This document shows positions 9,165 through 18,113 of a stretch of 64,000 bases of DNA, piece after piece. The notes beneath the pieces were generated by a model. It did no database searches, was not told the origin of the DNA, and saw only the letters and a list, made by a program, of their open reading frames with translations. Every line of letters starts with the position of its first letter. Positions within the stretch are counted from its first letter, which is position 1. The translations under genes and the position numbers were made by a program. The DNA is from Cohnella faecalis (GTDB taxonomy: Bacteria; Bacillota; Bacilli; Paenibacillales; Paenibacillaceae): contig NZ_QXJM01000040.1 of assembly GCF_003570905.1 (NCBI RefSeq), positions 124,001 through 188,000 of the forward strand, read 5' to 3'.

Positions 9165-9616
9165 ACACTTCCCGCCGTATGTATGGTACCTCGTCCCACT
9201 GTTGCGCTCTCGATCACACTTCCAGCCGTATGTATGGTACCTCGTCCCATTGTTGCGCTCTCGATCACACTTCCCGCCGTATGTATGGTACCTCGTCCCA
9301 CTGTTGCGCTCTCGATCACACTTCCAGCCGTATGTATGGTACCTCGTCCCACTGTTGCGCTCTCGATCCCACTTCCCGCCGAATGTATGGTACCTCGTCC
9401 CACTGTTGCGCTCTCGATCCCACTTCCCGCCGAATGTATGGTACCTCGTCCCACTGTAGCGCTCTCGATCACACTTCCAGCCGTATGTATGGTACCTCGT
9501 CCCATTGTTGCGCTCTCGATCACACTTCCCGCCGAATGTATGGTACCTCGTCCCACTGTTGCGCTCTCGATCACACTTCCCGCCGAATGTATGGTACCTC
9601 GTCCCATTGTTGCGCT
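9165..9616 (+). repeat. 51-bp tandem repeat array 2, left part (type I, 9 copies)
   Basis: Nine 51-bp units with core TATGGTACCTCGTCCCA followed by CTGTTGCGCTCTCGATCACAC. They are clearly related to array 1, but with a homogenised difference (GTCCCA for GTACCA, TCGATCACAC for CCGGACACG). The array is interrupted after GTTGCGCT by an IS3-family element and continues on the other side in the same phase. Confidence 0.95.
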
Positions 9617-9656
9617 TGAACCTCTGTCAAGAAAATAGACACTTAGAATCGAGAAA

Positions 9657-10478
9657 TTAGGCCGGATTTGAAAACGCCCGTTCGTAACTGTTCGGCGATA
9701 AATAGCCAATGGTTGAATGAATTCGTTCACCATTATAGAAACATGTAATGTACTCAAAAATCTGTTTCTTCGCGTCCTCACGCGTCCTGAATTTTGTAAG
9801 ATAAATGAGCTCTTTCTTGAGGACGCTATGGAACGATTCAATGCAGGCATTGTCGTAGCAGTTGCCTTTTCGGCTCATGCTTCCTTCCATCTTGTACTGC
9901 TTCATTTTCTTCTGGTATTCGTGTGAGGCGTATTGGCTTCCCCGATCGGAGTGATGGAGTAATCCGGCTCCTGGCCGACGCTGGGCGTAGGCACGATCTA
10001 GCGCCTTAATGACGAGATCTTTGGTCATTCGATCCGACATGTGAAATCCAACAATTTTACGGCTGTACAGGTCCATGACGCTCGCTAAATACAACCAGCC
10101 TTCATTGGTCGGGCAGTAAGTAATATCAGTAACCCACGCCTGATTGGGAGCCTCAGGTATGAACTTCCTGTTCAGCGTATTATCATGTACGGGCAGGTTG
10201 TGTTTGGAATTCGTGGTAGCTTTATATTTCTTGACGGTACGGGATTTTAACCCCATTACCTGCATCAAGCGAGCAACGCGTTTCTCGGATACAACGACTC
10301 CCCGAGCACGAAGGGCAGCTGTTACTTTCGGGCTGCCATACAGGCGTCTGGAGCCAAGAAATATACGCCTAATCTTCTGCTCCAAATCTTCTCTGCGTTT
10401 GCGGCGCTCAAGCCGCTTGTCGTAGCTTTTTTGCCATGCGTAGTAACCGCTTCGGGAAACCTTAAATACAGAGCACAT
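9657..10478 (-). CDS. IS3-family transposase OrfB (DDE integrase core)
   Basis: 273 residues from the first Met, but the frame is open upstream to about 10541. The protein is probably made as an OrfAB fusion by -1 slippage at the CAAAAG near 10537-10543, where the orfA and orfB frames overlap. It has the HTH_21-like N-terminus (SRSGYYAW) and an rve catalytic core with VTDITY, HSDRGSQY and the E of NACIESFHSVLKKE as the DDE triad. It cuts and joins the element ends. The group within IS3 cannot be fixed by eye; IS150-like is most likely. Confidence 0.9.
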   Translation of the reverse strand: MCSVFKVSRSGYYAWQKSYDKRLERRKRREDLEQKIRRIFLGSRRLYGSPKVTAALRARGVVVSEKRVARLMQVMGLKSRTVKKYKATTNSKHNLPVHDNTLNRKFIPEAPNQAWVTDITYCPTNEGWLYLASVMDLYSRKIVGFHMSDRMTKDLVIKALDRAYAQRRPGAGLLHHSDRGSQYASHEYQKKMKQYKMEGSMSRKGNCYDNACIESFHSVLKKELIYLTKFRTREDAKKQIFEYITCFYNGERIHSTIGYLSPNSYERAFSNPA

Positions 10479-10525
10479 CTTTGCGACACGGAGCTTAAAG
10501 CGGTATTTGTAGATAAACGGAAAAA

Positions 10526-10819
10526 TCAGCGCCGGTCTTTTGCAAAGTAGTGCATTGCCTTTTTTAAGATTTCATTTTCCTCCTGCAAGTCACGAAGTTG
10601 TTTCTGCAAATCGCGTAGCGCCTTATCCTCAGGCTTTAGATTACCGCTTCCTGGGAAAGCCTGCATACCATCCTGTTTGAGCTCGGCAATCCAACGATAT
10701 AGTGAGTTTTCATGGACGCCTACCTCACGTGCTACCTGCGCAATCGGCTTGCCTTCTTGAATCATCTGAACCGTCTGCATCTTAAACTCTCTGTCGTATT
10801 TCTTCGTCATGTCGGACAC
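10526..10819 (-). CDS. IS3-family transposase OrfA (HTH)
   Basis: 97 residues: an N-terminal helix-turn-helix (MTKKYDREFKMQTVQMI... AREVGVHENSLYRWI) that recognises the element ends, followed by a leucine-zipper-like coiled coil (LRDLQKQLRDLQEENEILKKA) for multimerisation. This is standard for IS3 OrfA (HTH_Tnp_1). It terminates at TGA 10526-10528 just after the slippage region shared with orfB. Confidence 0.9.
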   Translation of the reverse strand: MSDMTKKYDREFKMQTVQMIQEGKPIAQVAREVGVHENSLYRWIAELKQDGMQAFPGSGNLKPEDKALRDLQKQLRDLQEENEILKKAMHYFAKDRR

Positions 10820-10885
10820 CTCGAATGAAAGTAATTATATTCTCCCATTCTCGATTCTTCGTGTCCACTTTCTAGTCTAACAGCA

Positions 10886-11405
10886 GCTCTCGATCACACT
10901 TTCCGCCGAATGTATGGTACCTCGTCCCACTGTTGCGCTCTCGATCACACTTCCCGCCGATTGTATGGTACCTCGTCCCACTGTTGCGCGCTCGGCCACA
11001 CTTTCCGCCGAATGTATGGTACCTCGTCCCACTGTTGCGCTCTCGATCACACTTCCAGCCGTATGTATGGTACCTCGTCCCACTGTTGCGCTCTCGATCA
11101 CACTTCCAGCCGTATGTATGGTACCTCGTCCCACTGTTGCGCGCTCGGCCACACTTTCCACCGAATGTATGGTACCTCGTCCCACTGTTGCGCTTTCGAT
11201 CACACTTCCCGCCGAATGTATGGTACCTCGTCCCACTGTTGCGCTTTCGATCACACTTCCCGCCGAATGTATGGTACCTCGTCCCACTGTTGCGCTTTCG
11301 ATCACACTTCCCGCCGAATGTATGGTACCTCGTCCCACTGTTGCGCGCTCAGCCACACTTCCCGCCGAATGTATGGTACCTCGTCCCACTGTTGCGCGCT
11401 CGGCC
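10886..11405 (+). repeat. 51-bp tandem repeat array 2, right part (type I, 10 copies)
   Basis: Continuation of the interrupted array: ten 51-bp units with the same core. Two sub-variants are mixed, GCTCTCGATCACAC and GCGCTCGGCCACAC, the second absent from the left part. The last unit fades out about 140 bases before the fabV start, so the array does not overlap the fabV ribosome site. Confidence 0.95.
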
Positions 11406-11547
11406 ATGACAAGAGAACATCGAAAGCTCTCGCTTTTTCGGCAACAGTTTCCGTTTCTTCGAAAAATCGTTAGAATAAGACTGTTGCATGCCTCTGCCAT
11501 GCCAGTATCGAGCCTTCGGACGAAGGCGGAGAAGGGACATAACACCA

Positions 11548-12741
11548 ATGATTATTAAACCAAGAACACGCGGCTTTATTTGCACGACCTCCCACCCGCG
11601 GGGCTGCGCTGCTCAAGTGCAGGAGCAAGTGGATTATGTAAAAGAACGCCCTCCTATTAAGGGGCCGCGCAACGTGCTCGTCATCGGAGCTTCGGCTGGG
11701 TACGGACTTGCGGCGCGCATCGCGGCCGCTTTCGGCGCGGGCGCCAACACCGTCGGCATCTACCGGCAGGGCGAACGCGGCGGCGGACGGACGGCATCGG
11801 CGGGCTGGTACAATTCCGCCGCCTTCGAGACCGCGGCGCAGGAAGCCGGACTCAAGTCGTTCAGCGTAACCGGCGACGCATTCACGGACGAGACGAGAGC
11901 GAAAGCGATCGAGGTCATTCGCGAGGAGCTTGGACAAGTCGACCTGGTCGTATACAGCGTAGCGTCCCCGCGCAGAACGGATCCCCGGACGGGCGTGACG
12001 TCCACTTCCGTCCTTAAGCCGATTGGCAAGCCGTACACGAACAAAACCGTCAACTTCCATACTGGAGAAGTAACCGAGATTACTATCGAGCCGGCTACGG
12101 AAGAAGAAATTCAAGCTACGGTAGCCGTCATGGGCGGCGACGATTGGCAGCTGTGGATCGACGACCTGCAGCAAGCCGGCGTTCTCGCCGACGATGCGAC
12201 AACCATCGCCTACTCGTATATCGGCTCGCAAATTACGCAGGCGATCTACCGGGAAGGCTCGATCGGCCAAGCGAAGGATCATCTGGAAGCGACGGCGAAC
12301 AGGTTGAACGAGCAGCTTGGCGCCACCGGCGGACGGGCATTCGTTACGGTGAGCAAAGCGCTCGTCACCCAATCGAGCTCGGCTATTCCCGTCGTGCCGC
12401 TTTATATTTCCGCTTTGTACAAAGTGATGAAGGAAAAAGGGCTGCACGAAGGCTGCATCGAGCAAACGTACCGGCTGTTCGCGGATCGGTTGTACTCAGG
12501 AGGAGGCGAGGTTCCCGTCGACGAGAAAGGCCGCATCCGCATCGACGATTGGGAGCTGCGCGAGGATGTTCAGGAGGAGGTCGCGAAGCTGTGGAATGCG
12601 CTGACGACCGAAAATATCGCGGAGCTTTCCGATCTGGAAGGCTATCGCCGCGAGTTTTTCCAGCTGTTCGGCTTCGAAACGGACGGCGTTGACTACGAGG
12701 CGGACGTCGATCCTGACGTAACCGTTCCTAACGTGCGCTAA
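11548..12741 (+). CDS. fabV: Trans-2-enoyl-CoA/enoyl-ACP reductase FabV
   Basis: A 397-residue NADH-dependent enoyl reductase that performs the last step of the fatty-acid elongation cycle. It has the N-terminal MIIKPRTRGFICTTSHPRGC, the Rossmann motif VIGASAGYGLAARI, YSVASPRRTDP, and the catalytic Tyr-X8-Lys pair as Y234-K243 (IYREGSIGQAK). Length is normal for FabV (about 400). The start is ATG 11548 with GAAGGGA upstream. The enzyme is an alternative to FabI and in other bacteria is intrinsically triclosan-tolerant. It is a single gene with its own terminator. Confidence 0.95.
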   Translation: MIIKPRTRGFICTTSHPRGCAAQVQEQVDYVKERPPIKGPRNVLVIGASAGYGLAARIAAAFGAGANTVGIYRQGERGGGRTASAGWYNSAAFETAAQEAGLKSFSVTGDAFTDETRAKAIEVIREELGQVDLVVYSVASPRRTDPRTGVTSTSVLKPIGKPYTNKTVNFHTGEVTEITIEPATEEEIQATVAVMGGDDWQLWIDDLQQAGVLADDATTIAYSYIGSQITQAIYREGSIGQAKDHLEATANRLNEQLGATGGRAFVTVSKALVTQSSSAIPVVPLYISALYKVMKEKGLHEGCIEQTYRLFADRLYSGGGEVPVDEKGRIRIDDWELREDVQEEVAKLWNALTTENIAELSDLEGYRREFFQLFGFETDGVDYEADVDPDVTVPNVR

Positions 12742-12746
12742 ACATG

Positions 12747-12786
12747 AAAAGGCGGCCGCTGCATAAAAGCGCGGGCCGCCTTTCGT
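12747..12786 (+). terminator. Terminator of fabV
   Basis: AAAAGGCGGCC and GGGCCGCCTTT form a strong GC stem just after the stop, followed by a short T-run. Confidence 0.8.
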
Positions 12787-12791
12787 ACTCT

Positions 12792-13154
12792 TTACACAAG
12801 AGGCGCTTGAATCAAGGTCGCAAAATTAAACCGGTGCACATGTCCGTCGTTCAAAGTCGTTTGGCCCGTAACGAAATGTACATGCTTGCCGTTGCCGACT
12901 GAAATAGCCGGTCCCGTTCGAATTCTTCTCAGATTATGAAAATGGTTTAAGAAATCCGTTCTGGAGAGATCGATTTCATGGACGTGACTGTTTCCTACCC
13001 GAATCGCTTGCCCCGTAACGCCCGCAAATCGATGATTATGGCGGTCCGCGCCTTGCTCGGCCAGCTTCGTGCTCCCTTCGAATTCATGCACGTGTCTCTG
13101 CACGCGTACAGAAGACGCCGCAATCCTCTTGATTTTCGGTTTTCTAATCGGCAT
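12792..13154 (-). CDS. ymaF: YmaF family protein
   Basis: 120 residues, basic N-terminus and many His-x-His pairs at regular spacing (RHVHEFEGST, NSHVHEIDL, GKHVHFVTG, DGHVHRFNF). This repeated H-V-H-x-F/I pattern is the YmaF family, found in Bacillus and relatives. The paired histidines suggest metal binding, but no activity is known. The gene is convergent with fabV. Confidence 0.8.
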   Translation of the reverse strand: MPIRKPKIKRIAASSVRVQRHVHEFEGSTKLAEQGADRHNHRFAGVTGQAIRVGNSHVHEIDLSRTDFLNHFHNLRRIRTGPAISVGNGKHVHFVTGQTTLNDGHVHRFNFATLIQAPLV

Positions 13155-13253
13155 TAGTCGCCTGCCTCCTTAGGATGATATAGCTTCATAACATCCTATT
13201 ACGACAAACAAATAGTCGTTCTAGACGGCTGTCGGCGCTGTATCATGGAAAAA

Positions 13254-13291
13254 ACAGACCAGGCTCCCTTCGATTAGGAGTCTGGTCTATC
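13254..13291 (-). terminator. Terminator of glutamate racemase
   Basis: On the minus strand AGACCAGACTCC pairs with GGAGCCTGGTCT and is followed by GTTTTT. Confidence 0.85.
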
Positions 13292-13303
13292 TCTTTAACC
13301 TAT

Positions 13304-14080
13304 CTAGGAGTCACGACTCTGGAGCAAAGCAAATGCCGTCTGCATCTTTTCTATATAGGCGGGATCTCCGCCCGAGCACATGAAGCGGATATTCCCGCTT
13401 CCGCAGCTGTCCGCGATGCCGTAACGGCTTAGCAGCGCGGATAGCCGTTTTACCGTGCCTACGTTCCCGTTCACGATCTGAATATGAGGAGGAAGCACTT
13501 TGCGCAATATATCCGTGTAGAACGGATAATGCGTGCAGCCGAGCACCACGATGCCGTACTTATCCAGCTCGTAAGGAGCGAGCTTGCCGCGGAAGTAATC
13601 GCCCATCAACGTTTCGTCGAACTGGAGCGATTCGCAATAGCGGACAAGCTCCGGCAGAGGCAGCGAATCCACGATTCCTTCCTCGTCCACTCGCGAGACA
13701 AGCGCATAGTATTTCGGCTGCTGCAGCGTCAGAGGCGTCGCAAATACGAGCACTCTTTTTCCCGTTGCCCGATTCATCTCAACCGCCGGCTTGACGGCCG
13801 GCTCCATGCCAACGATAGGAAAAGAATACAGCTCCCGCAGCTCCGCGACCGCTATGCTCGTTGCCGTATTGCAAGCCACAACCAGCGCATCGATTCCTTC
13901 CCGTACCATCATTCCTACGCAATCCAGGATGTACGCTCGAACCTCTTCCTTCGACTTCGTACCGTATGGAACGTGAAGCGTATCCGCCATATAAAGATAA
14001 TCGTGGGTGGGCAGCAGCCGACGCGCCTCCGCCAGCACCGTAAGTCCGCCGATCCCCGAATCAAAAAAGCCTATTCTCAT
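13304..14080 (-). CDS. murI: Glutamate racemase
   Basis: A 258-residue cytosolic enzyme that interconverts L- and D-glutamate, supplying D-Glu for peptidoglycan. Motifs include FDSGIGGLTV near the N-terminus and the two catalytic cysteines Cys70 (VACNTAT) and Cys182 (GCTHYP). MADTLHVPYG is a variant of the family's GDTARVPYG. The length is standard. It has its own terminator and is divergent from exoA. Members with this sequence in Bacillales are also called RacE. Confidence 0.93.
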   Translation of the reverse strand: MRIGFFDSGIGGLTVLAEARRLLPTHDYLYMADTLHVPYGTKSKEEVRAYILDCVGMMVREGIDALVVACNTATSIAVAELRELYSFPIVGMEPAVKPAVEMNRATGKRVLVFATPLTLQQPKYYALVSRVDEEGIVDSLPLPELVRYCESLQFDETLMGDYFRGKLAPYELDKYGIVVLGCTHYPFYTDILRKVLPPHIQIVNGNVGTVKRLSALLSRYGIADSCGSGNIRFMCSGGDPAYIEKMQTAFALLQSRDS

Positions 14081-14263
14081 ATGTTATCGATTCCTAAAGG
14101 ATGTAGTTTAGAAGATACCCCTAGCATATCGCGACCGCTCCTCCTCCGCAAGGTTCTTTCGCTTCCAGCCTTTGCTCACCTTATTGCGCCGGATGATCTA
14201 GTTATTTGATGGCATAGTGTGGTACCTTAATTCTATTGAAGGCCGATTGCGAGGAGAAATACG

Positions 14264-15022
14264 ATGATAAAGCTTGTATCCTGGAACGTTAACGGGTTGC
14301 GATCATGCGTAAACAAAGGTTTCGTCGATTATTTCGAGGCTACGGACGCCGATATCGTCTGCGTTCAGGAGACGAAGCTTCAAGATGGACAAATTAAGCT
14401 GGAGCTTGGCGACAGCTATTCGCAATATTGGAATTACGCGGTCAAAAAAGGCTACTCCGGAACCGCCGTGTTTACGCGGATCAAGCCGCTGTCGGTTCGA
14501 TACGGCATGGAGGAAGACGAAGAGCCCGAAGGAAGAATCGTTACGCTGGAATTCGACGCCTTCTATCTCGTGAACGTCTACACCCCGAACGCGCGGCGCG
14601 ATCTGTCCCGGCTGGAGTATCGGCTGGAATGGGAGGAGCGGTTCAAGAGCTATCTTCTGCAATTGGACGCCCTCAAGCCCGTTATCGCTTGCGGCGATTT
14701 GAACGTCGCCCACCGGGAGATCGACTTGAAAAATTGGCGGGGCAACAGGGGCAACTCCGGCTTCACGGATGAGGAGCGGGACAAGATGACCCGGCTGCTG
14801 GACGCCGGATTCGTCGATACGTTCCGGCACCTCTACCCCGACCGGACGGACGCTTATACCTGGTGGTCGAACATGCCGGGAGTGCGGGAGAGGAACGTCG
14901 GATGGCGGATCGATTATTTTATCGCTTCTTCCCGATTGGTTCCTTCGGTAATCGACGCTCGCATCGACGCCGAAATCAGAGGCAGCGACCATTGCCCTAT
15001 CGGTCTAACTGTTGCAATATGA
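14264..15022 (+). CDS. exoA: Exodeoxyribonuclease III / AP endonuclease
   Basis: 252 residues, the length of Bacillus ExoA. Motifs of the endonuclease/exonuclease/phosphatase fold are complete: SWNVNGLR (Asn8), QETKLQ (metal-binding Glu36), YTPNA, GDLNVAH, WRIDYF and the catalytic GSDHCP. It cleaves DNA 5' to abasic sites in base-excision repair, and in sporeformers it protects outgrowing spores. The next gene, another nuclease, follows 38 bases later on the same strand. Confidence 0.95.
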   Translation: MIKLVSWNVNGLRSCVNKGFVDYFEATDADIVCVQETKLQDGQIKLELGDSYSQYWNYAVKKGYSGTAVFTRIKPLSVRYGMEEDEEPEGRIVTLEFDAFYLVNVYTPNARRDLSRLEYRLEWEERFKSYLLQLDALKPVIACGDLNVAHREIDLKNWRGNRGNSGFTDEERDKMTRLLDAGFVDTFRHLYPDRTDAYTWWSNMPGVRERNVGWRIDYFIASSRLVPSVIDARIDAEIRGSDHCPIGLTVAI

Positions 15023-15060
15023 CTTAACTAGAGCACGCCTAAGAACCGGAGGCTTATCGA

Positions 15061-15845
15061 TTGGACTATATCGTACTGGACATTGAATTTAACGGACGCA
15101 AATTCGCCAGCGACTTGCCGATGGAGGTTATCGAAATCGGAGCCGTCAGGCTGGATTCATCGTTGCGGCAGACGGATGAATTCTCGGCGATGATCAAGCC
15201 GGTCTATTTCTCGAAGCTGAACACTTTTATCAAGAAGAAAACCGGCATCGCGCAGGAAGAGATCGACCGGGCCGACGGCTTCAGGAAGGGGTCCGCCGAT
15301 TTTACGGCATGGCTGAACCGCAGCGAATCCTTCCTCCTTATTACGTGGGGCGGCGAGGACCTGAAGCGTATCGTCTACGATACCCGGATGCACAAGCTGG
15401 ACGACGCCTACTGGATGGCCGTTCTTTATTACGATTTGCTGAAGGGATTTCTGCGGTACAAAAACGTCACGAACGACGTCAGCGTCGAAGCGGCCCTGCT
15501 CGATCTCGGCATCGAAGCCGAAGGCTCGGCGCACCGCGCGTTGGACGATGCCCGCATGACGTCGGAGGTGTTCCGGAAAATATTCGACCGGCTGGATCTG
15601 GAGCTGAAGCAGCAATTCAAAGACCTGTACACCAACGCGAAGGAACGCCGGTTCGTCAAGAACGCCATCCGCACGCTGCTCTCGCAGAAGAAGTCCCCCG
15701 CTGGGAGACAGTCGCTGAGCATTTTCTGGCGAGCAAGGTTCCGCTGACGGACGAGCGGAAGGCGGCGGAGCTGCAAGAGTATTTCGTCTCGGAGCTCGCC
15801 AAAGCGCTGACGAAGAGCTCGGGGAATGCCGGAAGTGCCGAATAG
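15061..15845 (+). CDS. DEDD-type 3'-5' exonuclease, frameshifted near the C-terminus
   Basis: Starts at TTG 15061. Residues 1-180 form an exonuclease domain with DIEF (catalytic D and E), ITWGGEDL and HRALDDA (DEDDh His/Asp), similar to KapD-like exonucleases. The frame as given ends at 15747 in a nonsense tail after LLSQKKS. Skipping one base at the C5 tract 15695-15699 restores a plausible end (WETVAEHFLASKVPLTDERKAAELQEYF...) that stops at 15845, about 261 residues. The N-terminal nuclease core is complete either way. The substrate (RNA or DNA) is unknown. It probably shares a transcript with exoA. Confidence 0.8.
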
Positions 15846-15913
15846 CATTAGGTGTAAGCAATGAATGACGGCGATTACCCGACATTCTCGAACGCGCGCT
15901 GTAGAACGGACGG

Positions 15914-15951
15914 GACGAAGCAGCCTAGGCTCCTCTGCTTCGTTCTTTTTG
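15914..15951 (+). terminator. Terminator of the exonuclease
   Basis: GACGAAGCAG and CTGCTTCGTT pair across an 11-base loop, followed by CTTTTTG. Confidence 0.85.
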
Positions 15952-15991
15952 CGTTTTGCGCGTTTTGTCACAATTCAAGATGTTGAGCTGC

Positions 15992-16019
15992 TTGATAATA
16001 CTGGAAAAACCAATATAAT
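15992..16019 (+). promoter_or_regulatory. Sigma-A promoter of the TetR gene
   Basis: TTGATA (15992-15997) and TATAAT (16014-16019) with 16 bp between them. The predicted start falls within the operator immediately downstream. Confidence 0.75.
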
Positions 16020-16024
16020 ACTGA

Positions 16025-16046
16025 TTAAACCGACTATTCGGTTTAA
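16025..16046 (+). promoter_or_regulatory. Operator, probably for the adjacent TetR regulator
   Basis: A perfect inverted repeat: TTAAACCGA and TCGGTTTAA separated by CTAT. It sits between the -10 box and the tetR start codon, so binding would block transcription. Autoregulation is inferred from position. Confidence 0.75.
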
Positions 16047-16069
16047 TTCTATGGAGGGGAACCCGCCGA

Positions 16070-16657
16070 ATGACGAAGCGCGCTTACGACGCCGAACATA
16101 CGAAGAAAAAGCTCCTCGAAGGCGCTATGGTCTTATTCGCCAAGAAGGGCTACGCCGCCACCTCCATCGATGACATCTGTGAAGCGTCGGGATGCAGCAA
16201 AGGAAGCATGTACTATCATTTCAGGAGCAAGGAACAGCTCTTTCTTGAGCTCGCGGAACAGGCTTTCTCCGACTCCTGGCGACGCTGGAACGAATTGTCC
16301 GCTCCCCTCTCTACCGCTACCGACAAGCTGTATGCCTATGCCGACTACTTCGTCGACAATCACAATCGGCCGTTGAACAAAGCGGGCGAGGAATTCATCG
16401 CCAAGATCGGCGCAGCATCGGAAGCCGGACAGCGATTTTTCGGCATCGTCATGGGCGTCATTGCCGACTTCGAGAGCCTCGTGTCGGAAGGAATCGCCTC
16501 CGGGGAATTCAAGAACGAAGATCCGAAGGAATTAGCCTTCATCATCCTCAGCTACTTCTCGGGCTTGAGCGACAGTTATCTGTTCATGGACCGGGACGGC
16601 ATGAAGCGCTTGTTCCGCAAGGCTGCAGGCTTTCTTTTGGAAGGCATTCGCATCTAA
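16070..16657 (+). CDS. TetR/AcrR family transcriptional regulator
   Basis: 195 residues. The N-terminal helix-turn-helix (residues 10-55: LLEGAMVLFAKKGYAATSIDDI... SGCSKGSMYYHF) is canonical. The C-terminal ligand domain is of the TetR_C type with no specific match seen. A strong promoter and a 9-4-9 palindrome precede it, suggesting self-repression. The neighbouring glycosyltransferase starts 27 bases downstream on the same strand, and the gene after it is also co-oriented, so these may be its targets. Confidence 0.9.
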   Translation: MTKRAYDAEHTKKKLLEGAMVLFAKKGYAATSIDDICEASGCSKGSMYYHFRSKEQLFLELAEQAFSDSWRRWNELSAPLSTATDKLYAYADYFVDNHNRPLNKAGEEFIAKIGAASEAGQRFFGIVMGVIADFESLVSEGIASGEFKNEDPKELAFIILSYFSGLSDSYLFMDRDGMKRLFRKAAGFLLEGIRI

Positions 16658-16684
16658 CCCATTTACGACTAGGAGTGTGTCCGA

Positions 16685-17446
16685 ATGAACCATTCGCCTT
16701 TTGCAGGTTTCGACCATGAAGGTCCAATCCGGTTTTCCGTCCTTATTCCCGCCCATAACGAAGAGAATTACATCGGCAAGTGTCTGGATTCCATCGCGGC
16801 CGCCGCAGCTCCCTATCCGAACCAAACGGAAGTCATCGTCATCCTGAATCGCTGTACCGACCGAACGGAAGAAATCGCGCGGGCTTACGGGTGCGTCACC
16901 CTTGTGGACGACAGCAAAAATTTGTCCATGATTCGCAATGCAGGAGCGAGAATCGCACGAGGCGAATTTATCGTCACGATCGACGCCGACAGCATGATGA
17001 CGGAACGCATGCTGACCGAGATCGATTCGCACCTCGCCTCCGGGTCTTACATCGGCGGAGGCGCCGCCGCGAAATTCGAGCGCATGTCCGCCGGCATCGT
17101 CGTGTCCGCGATCCTTCTTATCGTACCTTTGCTGTTCAAATACGGCGCCGTCTCCATCGGCATTTTCTGGTGCCGCAAGAGCGACTTCGATGCCATCGGA
17201 GGCTTCAATGAGAAGATGCTCATGGCCGAGGACGCGGATTTCGCTCATCGATTGAAAAAATGGGGCAAGCGGCAAGGCAAAAAATACGGTACGATCAAGA
17301 AAGCCCAGATGATCACCTCCTGCCGCAAGTTCGACAAGCACGGGGATTGGGCGCTGGTCAAGCAGCCGTCGATCATCTTCGCTTATCTCAGAGGAACGGA
17401 CAAGGACTATGCCGACAAAACCTATTATGAGAATCAAGGCAGATAA
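16685..17446 (+). CDS. Family 2 glycosyltransferase
   Basis: 253 residues with a GT-A fold: SVLIPAHNEENYIGKCLDSI at residues 18-37, NRCTDRTEEIA, the DxD motif as DADS, and EDADFAHRLKKWGKR near the C-terminus. One hydrophobic stretch (GIVVSAILLIVPLLFKYGAV) may attach it to the membrane. It would transfer a sugar from a nucleotide or lipid donor to an unknown acceptor. The gene lies in a run with tetR and DUF1697 and has AGGAGTG upstream. Confidence 0.88.
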   Translation: MNHSPFAGFDHEGPIRFSVLIPAHNEENYIGKCLDSIAAAAAPYPNQTEVIVILNRCTDRTEEIARAYGCVTLVDDSKNLSMIRNAGARIARGEFIVTIDADSMMTERMLTEIDSHLASGSYIGGGAAAKFERMSAGIVVSAILLIVPLLFKYGAVSIGIFWCRKSDFDAIGGFNEKMLMAEDADFAHRLKKWGKRQGKKYGTIKKAQMITSCRKFDKHGDWALVKQPSIIFAYLRGTDKDYADKTYYENQGR

Positions 17447-17479
17447 TACTCGTCTTGCGGAAAAGGATGATAACAAGCG

Positions 17480-18043
17480 ATGACCATATACGCAGCGCTC
17501 TTGAGGGGCATTAACGTAGGAGGCAACCATCTGGTGAAGATGGCGGATTTGAAAAAGCTATTCGAAGGGTTGGGGCTCGCCCGGGTGCAGACGTACATTC
17601 AGAGCGGCAACGTGCTGTTCGATTCGGCCGAAGAGGAAGCCCCTCTTCGCTTGCGGCTGGAGCGCGAGCTCGAGGCGGCCTGCGGCTTCCCGATCCCCGT
17701 CCTGCTTCGCACGGCGGCGGAGCTAAGAGACATCGTTGCGAATTGTCCGTTCCCGGAGGAAGAGCTTGCGCAAGCGGCGGCCAATTCCAAAGGCGAGACG
17801 CTGTACGTGTCGATGCTTCTCGAGCCGCCTGCCAACGATGCGCTGGAGCGGCTGCGCCCTTATGCGAACGAGGACGACCGGTTCCGCGACGTCGGGCGCG
17901 ACATCCACTTCTTGTTCGGGAGCGGACTGTCCGACTCCAAGCTCGGCAACAATCTCCAGAAGCTGAAGCTTCCCACGACTATGCGCAATTGGAAAACGAT
18001 GAACAAATTGGTCGCCCTCTCCGGCGCGATGGAAAGCGAATAG
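17480..18043 (+). CDS. DUF1697 family protein
   Basis: 187 residues starting MTIYAALLRGINVGGNHLVKM, the diagnostic DUF1697 opening, with YIQSGNVLF and a C-terminal TMRNWKTMNKL. These are small cytosolic proteins of unknown function, common in Firmicutes and Actinobacteria. It follows the glycosyltransferase by 33 bases and precedes the ABC gene by 70. Confidence 0.9.
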   Translation: MTIYAALLRGINVGGNHLVKMADLKKLFEGLGLARVQTYIQSGNVLFDSAEEEAPLRLRLERELEAACGFPIPVLLRTAAELRDIVANCPFPEEELAQAAANSKGETLYVSMLLEPPANDALERLRPYANEDDRFRDVGRDIHFLFGSGLSDSKLGNNLQKLKLPTTMRNWKTMNKLVALSGAMESE

Positions 18044-18113
18044 AGCGGCGAGAAGCTCGCTGCGCGCCATAGCTTCATGAAGCCAACTTTCGCTGGGAGG
18101 ATCCCGAACAACC

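Larger units (their letters stand above)
9617..10885 (-). mobile_element. IS3-family insertion sequence inside the repeat array
   Basis: A 1269-bp element with TG...CA ends. The imperfect terminal inverted repeats share AGAAA-TRGACAC and AGAATCGAGA. The repeat unit is cut at GTTGCGCT/CTCGATC and GCT is present on both sides (9614-9616 and 10886-10888), a 3-bp target duplication typical of the family. It carries orfA and orfB on the minus strand in the usual -1 arrangement. Both frames are intact, so the copy may be active. Confidence 0.9.

Noticed and set aside
9617..10885. IS element as the source of the 51-bp repeats
   Set aside because: Its ends share no sequence with the units, and four of the five array loci have no IS; the insertion clearly came after the array.
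14221..14226. Single GGTACC sites at 14.22 kb and 25.12 kb as further solo repeats
   Set aside because: The flanking bases do not match any repeat type; a six-base palindrome alone is expected by chance.
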